Part shown: positions 22,234 to 33,546 of the stretch, in pieces
How positions within the stretch are numbered: position 1 is the first letter of the stretch
Layout of the letters: each line of letters starts with the position of its first letter
From: Turnera subulata
Lineage: Eukaryota; Streptophyta; Magnoliopsida; Malpighiales; Passifloraceae
Assembly (NCBI GenBank): GCA_028386065.3
Contig: JAKUCV010006646.1
Span: forward strand, 58,662-122,661
Length of the DNA: 64,000 bases
Direction: 5' to 3'
The notes under the pieces: model-generated
Databases searched by the model: none
What the model was told of the DNA's origin: nothing
The model's input: the letters and a program-made list of their open reading frames with translations, nothing else
Translations under genes and position numbers: made by a program

Positions 22234-23967
22234 CTAGCTCACTTCCCGTGGGTTCCACGGACTTGCTTATAATATTAATTTTTTATATTTAGAAATACAT
22301 GAGTGAGCCCCAAAAAAAATATATTAAACAATAAAAAAATAAAATAATTAATTAATAATAAACAAAACATAAAAACAAAGAGGGTAATTTCTAAAAATAA
22401 AAATGAGAAAAAATTTTAAAAAACTTATTATGAAAAAAAACATTAAAAAAGAAAATAAAAATAAATTAGAAAAATAAAATAAAATACTCAATAATAATAA
22501 AAAAATAATTAATTTTGTAAATTTATACCTGCATCATAAAAATAGAGAAAAATATGATTAAAATAAAAAGAAATGATAAAATTATTAAAATAGAAAGAAA
22601 TGGAAAATTGAAAACTTACCTTTGCATCAATTAAAATCAAATCTAGAATGGTAAGGATATTTTGCAATTTTGCATTCAAAGACTCCCACAACCTTGAAAC
22701 CCTAACTTGAATTGTTAAAAAATCATTGTCGGGGGACAATTCATCCAAAGTATTAATATTCATTGCCCAGCCATAAAAATAACAAATATTATAAAAATAA
22801 CAAATACACAATTGTATTAGAAAAAAAGAAAAAAAGAAAAAAATGTGAATCACATACAGATACATAAAATACAAAATTAAAATGCATTAAAAAAAAAGAA
22901 AAATAGAGAAACAAAAAGTGTTAATAAACCCAGTAAGCTAAAATAAAGAAACAATAAGAGAGAATGGTAAATAAACTGTATGAGAGACAGAATCTTAAAA
23001 GTAGAATAAAGAAACAAAAAAGTGCTAATACTATAAAAAGTTTAGTACGTACTGAAAAGAGAGAATAAATGGTAAAGAAACTGTATCACAAACAAATATA
23101 AACCTGTATTTATATTAGTTCTCTACCAATTAAAAAAATACAATAAAAACCTGATAAAGAATTTAGAAAGATAACAAAAATCTCATTAGCTTTAGAGATG
23201 AGAGTCTAATTCTTTACACATACTTACAAAATAGTATTTTAGATAACAACATATTTTAGTTGAATCAAATTTTAAAATAAAATTTTACCCAAATGCTTTA
23301 TTAACAAAAGAAAAATTAAATGGAAAATCCAACTGAATAGAAAACCCATTCTGATTTTATTTTGGTTAATCAAATTTAAGTTAATGAGTTTTAATATTAA
23401 TAGAATTCTTATTAATATAGTAAAAAAATGCGTGATTGGTTGAATAAATTCCAAAGAGAAAAAAATGCGTGATTGGTTGAATCCTACTCTTTCAATGCTA
23501 TTCCAGTATAATTCCATAAATGAAAAAAACCAATCTAATTTTCTTCACCTTGGAATAATTTGGGTGTGACTGAAAAACTTTTTAAAAGAGTCCATTAAGA
23601 TCAATAATTTGGGTGTGAATTTATTTCTCTTTAGAATAATTTGATGAGATTCATCAATTAAAAAAAAAGAGTTTTGGTTCGATGATCTCTGCTAAAAGTT
23701 TTATTCCAATCTGTAAAAAAAACTAAAAGATAACATCATAAATTACTAAGAGATTGGTATTTAAGTTGGATTATCTCTGCGTGTGAATTCTTTTTAATAG
23801 AGTCTATTATCAGATTCAACAATTTAAAAAAAGAAGAATTTTAGTTTGATTGTGTGATGTGTCAAAACCTGGTGAGGGAACAACCTCCACATGGTAATAA
23901 ACCAAGACCTAAAAAATCTGATGTGTCAAAACCTGGTGAGGATACAGCTTTAAATATATATAATAGA
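22234..23967 (-). mobile_element. Non-autonomous Helitron, 1.7 kb, minus orientation
   Basis: Read on the minus strand, the element begins TCTATTATATATATTTAAAG at 23967, directly after an A. It ends in CTAG at 22237-22234, directly before a T. A hairpin of CCGTGG and CCACGG with a 3-base loop (22246-22260) precedes the CTAG. The 5' terminal sequence GTCCTCACCAGGTTTTGACA-like block occurs twice (about 23855-23890 and 23920-23955). This is a partial duplication of the 5' end. No Rep-helicase is encoded. A stretch at about 22620-22730 is less AT-rich and may be a captured gene fragment. Confidence 0.75.
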
Positions 23968-24222
23968 TTTATGACTTCTAAAAAAGTATACTAATTTTAC
24001 ATATTTTCTTTGTTAAAAACTGTATTTTTCTCTTCCTTAAAACTGGATATCTCTCAGAATCATTTTGAGGTGAATTTATATTTATTTTTTAGCCATTGCG
24101 AATAAGAAAAAAAACTCTTGAAAATTTTTGTTCCCCATGGTAATTTCTTTGGTGTTATAATATAAATGAAACTCTTGATGTCAAATAACACTTATTGTAT
24201 TCATACAACAAATCAAGATAAA

Positions 24223-24776
24223 TTTTTCTGTGATGATCCTTCATTTGTCCCAAAATTGATGAGAGAGGGACGAAAAGGTTTTTTGTCTCTCATGATTATT
24301 ATTGTATAGTGATGCAAAAATTACATCATCTATAATCTAATGATTGGCGACATGTTATAATTCGTAGATTAATTAATTCATTTCGTCTAAAAAAAATTTC
24401 CTCCATATTTTTGCTCCACATTTTGTTAAAAAATAAATTTTTCTGTGATGATCCTTCAACCGTCCCAAAAATTAATGAAAAAATGACGAAAATATTTTGT
24501 CTCTCATGGTTATTATTGTATAATGATGCAAAAATTGCGTCATCTATAATCTAATAATTGGTGACATGTTATAATTGGTTGATTAAATAATTCTTTTCGT
24601 CACTGAATGTTTCCCTCCTTATTTTTTGTCCAAATTTTTTCAAAAGTTAAACTTTTGTGATGATCCTCCATTCGTCCCCAAAATTAATGAAAAAGGGACG
24701 GAAATATTATGTCTCCCATGGTTGTTATTGTATAGTGATGTAAAAATTGAGTCATTTATAATCCAATGATTGGTGA
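24223..24776 (+). repeat. Right subterminal tandem array, about 213-bp units, 2.6 copies
   Basis: The landmark TGATGATCC occurs at 24231, 24446 and 24658 (spacings 215 and 212). Each unit then contains a GTCCC block, GGGACG or ATGACG, GTCTCTCATG or GTCTCCCATG, ATTGTATA(A/G)TGATG and TTGGTGACATG. The third unit is cut by the N gap at 24777. Confidence 0.75.
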
Positions 24777-24834
24777 NNNNNNNNNNNNNNNNNNNNNNNN
24801 NNNNNNNNNNNNNNNNNNNNNNNNNNNNNNNNNN
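24777..24834. other. Assembly gap, 58 Ns
   Basis: A run of N bases interrupts the third unit of the right subterminal array. The true length may differ, and sequence such as the right CACTA terminus may be missing. Confidence 1.
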
Positions 24835-25277
24835 AACAAGTTCTTCCAACTTCGTTTGTTGATTTTTGAGCAAGTTATTAGCCTGTTTACTATCGACGGA
24901 TAAAAGATGTTAAATATTTACTGTTCGTCCTCATCGAAATGAAGAAAATTGAATTAAAAATGGAAAGAAATGTGAATTTAGTTTTTTTTTTTAAGAATCG
25001 AAATGTAGAACTCAGTCTAAATCCCATATAATTGATTGACTAGAATGTGACCAAGATGCACGAACCTGGAAAAATACAATTTTCTTTTGAACAGATAAAT
25101 TGGAGTGGTATGTAAGAAAATGAATCAGGTATTAAAGCATGAACCCATCCACTCCCCAAACTTCAACTTCCCCACAATAGTACCTTCTCTCCCATTGGTT
25201 CTCTTCCTTCTCTATAGTAGTAACTAGTAAGCTACCCCCCGCCAAAAAAACATAGAATAAACCCACCACCACTCTTC
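24835..25277 (+). promoter_or_regulatory. Upstream flank and presumed promoter of the PB1 gene
   Basis: A 443-bp interval between the gap and the PB1 start codon. The last 100 bases become C-rich (CCACTCCCCAAACTTCAACT, TCTCTCCCATTGGTTCTCTT), as in many plant 5' UTRs. I see no decisive TATA box. Confidence 0.4.
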
Positions 25278-27929
25278 ATGGATCCACCACCTCTCCCGCC
25301 CCTCCCCACGCCCTCCTCCGCCGCCGCCGCCATCCACCTGAACTACCCGGACTCCGTCGACTCCTCCCCGAGGTCCCACACCACAGACACATTCCACGAG
25401 CCCCTCCCTCCCGTCCCAGGCGCCAAGCTCCGCCTCATGTGCAGCTACGGCGGCCACATCATCCCCCGCCCCCACGACAAGTCCCTCACCTACGTCGGCG
25501 GCGAGACCCGCATGGTCGCCATTGACCGCCACTCCTCCCTCCCTTCCCTCACCTCCCGCCTCGCCCGCACCCTCCTCAATGGCAGGCCATTCACCCTCAA
25601 GTACCAGCTCCCCAACGAGGAGCTCGACTCCCTCGTCTCCGTCACCACCGACGAGGATCTGGAGAACATGATAGAAGAATACGACCGGATAACCTCGTCT
25701 TCCTCGTCCTCTTCTCTGGCCCCCTCCCGCATCCGCCTGTTTCTCTTCTTTAACAAGCCCGAAACCGCCACCTCCATGGGGTCGCTACTAGACGATGCGA
25801 AGTCCGAGACTTGGTTCGTCGACGCGCTTAATGGGTCGGGCTTGCTCCCAAGAAACCTGTCGGATTCCGCCACCATGGACTGCTTGGTGAATCTTGATAA
25901 TGATCATCAAGACCTTGAGGCTCAGGTACTAATGGAAGGTGATCACAACAAGCAGGAGAAGAATCATCATCATAATAATAATAACAATCACGTTGAAGGG
26001 TTAGTAGTACAGGAAGTGCAAACTACTCTGCCTGATGCCCCAATGGTTATGGAAACAACTAGCTCTTCTTCTTCTGGCTCCTCCTCTACATTCTCTTCTC
26101 CTTCCATGTGCAACTTGCCGCCTATTCGGGTTCGTGTGGAGGATCAGACGACGCCGACGAAGGTGGTGGTGGGTGCAATGGAAGAGCAGTTCGCGCAGAT
26201 GAGCTTTGCTCAGGCTGTACAGAAACAACAACAACAAGACCATCATGATGGGTATAATGGCCTTTCTTCTTCATCTGCTGTTAATGCTGCTGTGATTCAT
26301 CCTCAGGTTTCTGGGTCGATGGCTGCTTCTGGTGGGACGGTGGTGGCGGGTATTAGTCCTGCAGGTGGGTCTAGTGAGAACTTGAATCGGATGTTATCTG
26401 ACGATGAGAGATCAGATCATGGTACGGTGGCGCCGGTTGGTTTTAGGAAACCACCTCTGCCATTGCAGCCGGTGCAAGTCCAACACAAAGCAGCTGCTGG
26501 TGCCTATTACAATCTGCCGTCTCCGGATTCTGTTGCAAGGTACATGTTTGCATCCTTAATTAAATCACTCAATGATTTGCGTATTTCTTCGTTTTCAATG
26601 ATGATGGTTTTTTGAATTTTTGGCTGGGTGGTTTTTTTGAAAGGAAAAGTCAATGCCATGTCAAGAACTAATATAGTTGATTAGACTTTAGAGTACATAT
26701 AGTTTTGGATCGGTGCTTAATCTCTAATTAATTGAATTTCACATAAAAACAATTCAACATTATTCGATCTAACGCAAAACACTTGGATCAATCTAGCCAG
26801 GTGAAATTGTCTCCACTAATCTTAATAGTAGCTGGTAATGACACTGCTAAGTATTAAAAGCCTAACGAATTGATGGACAAAAAGTATAGCAGGCTTCATT
26901 CTAACGGAGAACCATGAGATTGAGATACATAGTTCCCTTTCTGTTTTACAAAATTAGAAGATCTTGATTTTTGGAAGTAATCTACATGCTTTTGAAATCA
27001 GTTTACTGACTCAAGACAATTAAAAACACAGTGATAGTAGCATTGCCTCTGCAAATTCTTTCTCAAAGCCCATGTATTATCAAGACCAAGCACATGCTGC
27101 ACCAAAAGACAGCAGAGCTCCAGCTAGCCCTGATAATAAAAGCGATTCATCGATTCATAGCCCTCAAATGCATATTCCACAATTTCAAGATTCTGGGTAC
27201 CCTTTGCCCCCACAGTTGGATCCCCACCAGCAGCAGCAGCAGCAACAACAACAACAACAACAACAACAATTTGTTCATGCCAGCACACATTTTATACCCC
27301 ACCCTGCTGCGACTCCGGTGCCAATGCAATCCTATTACCCAATTTATGCTTCTCCATCACAACAGCAACCTCACCATCCAATTGATCATCAGCAATATCC
27401 TGTATATGTAATGCCTGTCCCACAGAACCAAGCTTACATGTCTATGCAAGCTAACATGGTAGACACAACAACTGTTGTAGCCTCCACACGCCCAGTAACT
27501 TCTGCTGCAGGATACAAGGATTCGCATCCACCCATCTACCCAACAAAGATTGCAGCTACCTCTGCTAAGCCTGAAATTGCAGCCGGTGTGTATAGGACGG
27601 CAGTGCCATCAACTCCATCGTTAGTGCAGATACCGGCTAACCATCAATTCCAGCAACAATACGTGGGTTATTCTCAGGTTCAACATCCATCTCATCAGGC
27701 AATTGCCGTGGCTCCGGCTGCAACTGCTAATTATGGTTACCATGAGTATGCAAATACTGCACAAGACCAAGTGTACTATACTACTCAGCATCAAGCAGCT
27801 GCTCCATTACCTCCACAGTACCAGAGCATGACCCCAGCAGCAGCAGCAGCATTAGCTGATGCTTCAAAACAGCTGCCAACGAACAATGCAATGCAGCAGA
27901 TTGGGACCTCGCAGCCACCCCTGAGTTGA
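25278..27929 (+). CDS. PB1 (octicosapeptide/Phox/Bem1p) domain protein, 719 aa
   Basis: Two exons, 25278-26539 and 27032-27929. The join at GCA-AG|T restores ASDSSIASANSFSKP, a segment typical of the plant family. The PB1 domain covers residues about 50-138: it starts KLRLMCSYGGHIIPRP and ends with an acidic TTDEDLENMIEEYD motif. PB1 domains mediate protein-protein pairing by a Lys face and an acidic motif, and both are present. The rest is low complexity: Ser-rich (165-290), His/Asn-rich near 235, and a Gln/Pro-rich second half with a run of 14 Gln encoded by CAG/CAA (27228-27270). The family is poorly characterised, and some members are linked to condensates or signalling scaffolds. Exon 1 is markedly GC-rich in its first 600 bp compared with neighbouring genes. 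The ATG at 25278 is the first in a C-rich leader. Confidence 0.93.
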
Positions 27930-29138
27930 GCCAGAAGCAAACAATGTGGTGATGGTGCTACATGATCATTGTTCTGTGATTTATCCCTCGTCATATGTTT
28001 AATATATAGCAAGTACAATAAGATCATATGTATGTTCTAGATAATAAGATATACTGAATCTCCTCTTCAATCTTGGGTTGGCTCCTTTTTTTTCCTATAT
28101 TCTTCTTTTCCCCAGACACCAATGCGATTATGGACTATTGTTACTATTGGATTATGGAAGGTACCTTTTGCACTTGTTAATTCAAGATGATAACAATAGA
28201 AATGCATATTTGTTTCTAATTTCCGTTGTTTCTTCATTCTGCTTACTGAGGGCAGCTGTTACGTCTCAGCTGGTAGGTCTCCTGGCACAGATCTCGTAGT
28301 CATATTCTTTTGAGGATTTATCAATATTATGATATATAGTCCGTGGAAAATTAAATCAAGAAATTCAGACTTTAGAAAATTCATCACCTTGAAATCGGAT
28401 GTTATGATGCATACACTATCTTTTGAAATGTGACCTCCAAGTCCAGGAAAATTGACTTAACAGAAAGAAACAGAGGACCATCTGAGGAACTCCATCTCAC
28501 TATCTTTACATTCTTTTGAAGCCTATCTATCCCCTTTACAAAATGAAAAAAGAGAGGATCCTACTCCGTTAGAGCTGACTTCACATTTTATAAAAGAATT
28601 CGTGTGAGATTCAACTTTTAATCTAGCTGACTTACAGATTTGATTAGGGGCTAATCAAGCGTCGTCTTTGCAGTTTGTTGTCATTGTGCTTGCTATTTTA
28701 TTTTGCCAACATGGAATCACAAAAGAATTGTACATTTTTCTAACCTCCTTTTTGTGTTGACATTCAAAAAAGAGCACCTCCAGACCTCCAAAGTATTTTT
28801 GCCCTTTTTTTTCACGTGTGAACCAGTCAACCCCCAAAAGAACCCCCACCACTCCAGGCCACCACTACTCTCTACAAGAACATGCGAAAGAAAAGGAGAG
28901 GTGTCCAAATCAGCAGCCATTTTTTTCCTGGTGGATGTCCAAATCAGCCGCCCACTGTTTGCTTTTTGTCCCTGTTCTTACACAGATTTTCCTTAAAAAA
29001 ACGTTTTCCCGGCTCCTTCTAGATTCTCAACACCCCCAGGAGTGAACAGAGCCAACAGTCTCTATTTTTCTTACAAAAGTCTCCTCTCCAACACTCACTC
29101 TCACTAATGCTCCTAAGCTCTCCCTCTCATCTCCTCCA
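27930..29138. other. 3' flank of the PB1 gene and promoter region of the MurG gene
   Basis: The left part should hold the PB1 3' UTR. No other gene is visible in 1.2 kb. The last 100 bases are pyrimidine-rich, as expected for the MurG leader. An upstream ATG at 29107 is out of frame with the MurG start and could act as a short upstream frame. Confidence 0.4.
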
Positions 29139-32100
29139 ATGGCCACCACTATCCCTCACCCCCACCACCACCTCTACCTATCCTCTCCTCATTCCACGTC
29201 CTTGCCACTTTTACCATGTTACCCTTCTTGCCTCTCCTTCCCCTCCAAAACCAGGTAAGGTAGCCTCACTCTGTTTTCCAGTACTATTCTAGCTACAATG
29301 TACTCGGTCTCTGATTTCTTGGGTTTCTTTCTCTGTCTTTCTCAGGTCACTCAAGATCCTCTGTTGCATATCAATAAAGCCATCATCGATTGACCTCCAT
29401 ACTACCGCCCTGCCAGAACAGCAACCCTCCACCAAGCTCCGGGTGGTGTTCGCCGCTGGTGGCACCGGCGGCCACATAATCCCAGCCGTGGCAATCGCCG
29501 ACGAGCTCAAGACATCAAGACCCACCGCGGAGATACTCTTCGTAGGCACCCGTAACAGTATGGAAAGTGCTTCCGTCCCTTCTGCCGGATACTCTTTCAC
29601 TTCCATCCCGCCAGTGAAGCTTTTCCGCCCTCTCATTTCCCTCCAAAACCTGTCACTTCCCTTCCATTTGATCCAATCCACCATCCACAGTTTCAAGATC
29701 CTCCGCGATTTCGAACCTGATGTGGTTATAGGCACAGGAGGGTACGTATCTTTCCCCACTTGCCTTGCGGCTTTGCTTAGAGGAATCAAGGTTGTGATCC
29801 AAGAACAGAATTCTGTCCCTGGTATTGCAAATTACATTCTTTACTACTTCGCCGAGGTTGTCTTTGTGGCTTATAATTCAACTGTGGAGGGTTTCCCGAA
29901 GAACAAGCACAGTAAGTGTGTGGTGAGTGGGAATCCTGTCAGGTTGTCATTGAGGCGGTTTGTGTCAAAGGCCGTTGCAAGATCAGAGTTCTTTCCTAGG
30001 TCTAGTGGGGAAGATGCTAAGGTGATTTTGGTGCTAGGAGGATCACTGGGGGCTAATACTATTAATATTGCTTTGTTGAACTTATATAGCCAAATGCTGG
30101 CTGAGCACGAGAATTGGTACATCATATGGCAAACCGGTGTCCAGGCTTTTGATGAGATGGAAAGCCTTGTTAGGAGTCATCCCCGTTTGATTTTGAAGCA
30201 GTAAGCTCTTGTTCTTTGATCAATGATTTAATTTTCGAATGCTTCTAGTAATCTTTAAAAAGCAAAGGATTTTCATCAATTCAAATGCTTGATTTCGTAG
30301 AATGTAATCACGTTGTATTGGTTTTCTCCTCATTGCATGGAAATATCAAAATGATCAATTCATTCGAATTAGTTTTAAATTTCTGTTTACTGTAATCATA
30401 GTGGTGCTGTTGTAGTCTGTTGATAGCATACATGTCCATTCTTACTCGTTGTTGTGTCGTTTTCAAATTTGAAGGTTCTTGCAACCCATGGATTTGGCAT
30501 ATGCTGCTGCCGACCTTGTTGTTTCTAGAGCTGGTGCAATGACTTGCTCCGAAATCTTGGCTACTGGAAAACCAGCAATTCTGGTAAATACGAAATGTAC
30601 ATTCTTGATGAAGATTTTGCATCACCACCCTCGTGGTTTTAGATCTATTAGTTTCGCTGTAACTATAGTAAATTCAGAATTATCAAATTTCACATATTGG
30701 AATGTCAAAACTGCAACTTAGAAAGGGGTAGTAAGTCTTTTACTCAATTTCTGTTGCATCAAGTTTGATCTTACTAGTAAGTAGAAACTGGACGAACACA
30801 CTGTGTAGTTGTCATATGAATGCTCTCTTTTCTTCTCCTTTTTTATTGGTTCTTGCCATCCGTTCATGTTTAACATACCTCACTTTCCAAAGTTAAGAGT
30901 GTTGCATCTCTTGAAGATATAATATCGCTTCGCTTTGCAGATACCTTCACCTGATATTGCCGAGGGACAGCAAGTAAAAAATGCTTCTCTATTGGCAGAT
31001 GTAGCAGGTTCAACAATAATAACAGAAGATGAGCTTGATTCGACCACTCTTGGCACTTCAATTGAAGAGATATTAGGTATATATAATCTCTTGGAATTAG
31101 TGTATAAGATTGTTCCACAAATCATAATCACATCCATGACTAGTCATGCAAAGAACTGTTTAAAAAACTTGCTTTAGTAGTTTCCTTAACAGTTTGATTC
31201 ATTGCATTTTTTTTTCTCTGGAGCTGGACTATACCATGAAATCTTATATTTTGCAATTCTGTGAATTCTTTCCGAGTGTGATAGTTTGTCATACTGGACT
31301 GATAACCAAAGCTTGCGTCCAATTGCTATTCTGAGCACAATATAACCTTAAATTCCAAACTTTCATTCTGCAATACTTAAGTCTAATTAATTCAGGTTAC
31401 AGCCATGCATAATGTTGTAAGTATAAACTTCTGGAATTGCATCTAATAGTTGCTCAACAGCTAGCAATTGTTCCATTTGTTGTTTTGTCAGTAGATGAAT
31501 CAGAACCAACCAATTACAAAGACCAGATAGAAACTGAAGAATGATATTGTAGAGTACTAGGACTATAGTTGACGGGAAGAAAGAAGGCTTTTTCTCTTAT
31601 ACATTTGTAATAGAGTTTCTCTTCTATTGTTCTCTGGTTACCTTAAAACGTTCAAATCATAGATTGTTGCTGACTTGTATTATTGTATTGGGTAACCATT
31701 TGTGGTTATGAAGGTGGATGTTACATGGTCATTTGCATGTCTAAGAACTTTAGTCAGGCTTGGCCCTCATACACAAAACTAATGGTCAAGATGTTTACAT
31801 TCTGTCACTCAGTCTGGAAAACAAGAGTGAGGGTTCCTGAGTTGGCATACGGTGTGTGCAAAAACAATCATTTTGGCAATGCAGTGGTCAATAATCACAT
31901 TCAACTGCTAATTTAATATGTGTGATTAGTTGAACAGTATCAGTTAGCTTGTGTGCTTTCTTCAATTCTCCATTGATCTGATTTTCACAAATGTTACTCT
32001 TAGGATCTGATTGGGTTAGAAACTGGCATTCTTCTTTTCTTCTGAATCTCAATTAGAGCATCTGTGTTATGTTTGCTATAAACAGGAAACGAGGCACTAA

Positions 32101-32207
32101 TTGCAGAGATGTCAGAGAGGGCTCTGAAAGCTGCAAAGCCTGATGCCTCTGAAGAGATCGTGCGGCATGTCATTTCTGTGGTCGAGTCATCAGCATTGAA
32201 GAAGTAG
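29139..32207 (+). CDS. MURG: MurG-type N-acetylglucosaminyltransferase (GT28), plastid-targeted, 445 aa
   Basis: Five exons, 29139-29254, 29346-30200, 30475-30583, 30941-31076 and 32086-32207, close exactly to 445 aa. I chose the ATG at 29139, not 29107, because only this frame joins exon 2 without a stop. In bacteria MurG adds GlcNAc to lipid I to make lipid II, the last cytoplasmic step of peptidoglycan precursor synthesis. The glycine loops are intact: GGTGGH at 77-82 and GGSLGA at 270-275. The acceptor-lipid and nucleotide regions also match ([44 protein letters not shown]). Residues 1-70 are Ser/Pro/Leu-rich with few acidic residues, like a chloroplast transit peptide. In mosses peptidoglycan genes act in plastid division. 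Flowering plants kept some of them, and the role of MurG there is unclear. Confidence 0.94.
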
Positions 32208-33546
32208 CAATTAAATAATTTGCGGATGAAGTGAAATTTGTGCTTGAATATATCAGCCTTGGTGTGAAAATTTGTTATTGGCAGAAGGGTTTGGCTACCT
32301 TGGCCTTGGCCTTTTTTCAAGGCCCCGTTCTTGGAGAGAAGTTGGCACAGGACTCTTCTAGCTTTGTTGTGAAATTAGAATCATACCACGATCGATTTCA
32401 ATACAATAGACTGTCAGTTATCTAACAAGTAAAACTAACCATGAATTGTGTTTCAGACTTTCAGACACAAGAGGTTTAACTGGTTAGTGGTTAGCTGTAA
32501 AGATTACAGTTGCTGTCTCTTTTGCAAATTAGGTGATCTTGTAATCAATTCATATGTAGAACTTGAATGTGTGATCGCTTTGCTCTCTTCAGGTCGTTTT
32601 CTTGACATCTCCACAACATAACCAAAGTTGTTAATCAAAGATTAGTACTCTACTACCCTGGAGGAACAACATGGAGGTGTATCTAGACACAGAGTTACTC
32701 TAACCTCCAACCCCCATCAACTCTGGAATTTTATTTCCGGTTAAAGTTATTGACATTGACAGAGATAATTTTGGAACTGGGATTTAGCAGATCCATCAGT
32801 AATGCAGATTGAGACTTTATTTTTCAACGATAAAGTGAACGAGTGATGGCATTTAATGTGCTGGTCCTTGTTGGTGGCGCAAGTGGCACTCAGGTCACCA
32901 ACCATAAATGGCTAACCCCAAGTCTTTAAAGCGTACAAGGAAAAAGAAAGTCTCACATTTCCTGTTTCAGGATATTGCTCGGGTTAGAAGCCATGTTCCA
33001 TTTCCGATTTTTCTGAGTTTGACCCCACAACTGGGTATGATTTTCCAGAAAAAAGAAAAACAACCACAATTATTATTTTCAGGCCATTATAGCGATTATA
33101 TTATCCACAAAGAAACAAAAAAATTTCTTCCTTTCGGGCCTAAAATCACTAGTAAAAGTCAGATTTTCCTTGCTCTTTTTTCTTTCACCAGAAAGAAACA
33201 TCTTGGTTCCATTTAAGCTAGCTCCCGGAGAAGAAAACAGTCAACAAAGCCACGTATGATATGGGGCCCTAGCTGCATGACAAAATCTCATCAAGAAGTA
33301 AGAACTGTACACGAGCAACAACATGGCACATGTAGACCCCAAAAGAAAAGAAAACAACATAACACACGTTATTTAAGGGCACCCCTTATCCACTTTCAAG
33401 TTTTTTTAACACTATAAATTAGAGAAATATAAGCGCAGGTCACACAAGACAGGAAGTGAATAACAGAGGACGGAAAATCTAAGGACAAAATACAACACAA
33501 ACTCAAAGACCGAAAACTATAAGAAACAAAAGCAAATTTTAGGACA
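32208..33546. other. Intergenic between MurG and hydrolase genes
   Basis: 3' UTR of the MurG gene on the left and the hydrolase promoter on the right. No other gene, RNA or repeat recognised. Confidence 0.45.

Larger units (their letters stand above)
19409..24834. mobile_element. CACTA (En/Spm)-type transposon, right end lost in the assembly gap
   Basis: The left terminus CACTACAAGAAATTTGTCAT at 19409 is a typical CACTA terminal sequence, and long subterminal repeat arrays follow on both sides. On the left, units of about 131 bp repeat about four times between roughly 19700 and 20230. On the right, units of about 213 bp repeat almost three times from 24223 to the gap. Both arrays are built from motifs such as TTCGTCAC, GTCCC and GGGACGA. 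The reverse terminus (CTTGTAGTG) is not visible and may lie in the 58-N gap or be deleted. No transposase frame is seen, so the copy is non-autonomous. Two Helitrons are nested inside. The boundary at 24834 is a lower limit set by the gap. Confidence 0.7.

Noticed and set aside
25490..25876. Minus-strand open frame across PB1 exon 1
   Set aside because: A shadow of the GC-rich coding strand.
29107..29292. Open frame from the first ATG before the MurG gene
   Set aside because: Splicing at the 29254 donor puts this frame into a stop 30 bases into exon 2. The ATG at 29139 joins the MurG frame perfectly.
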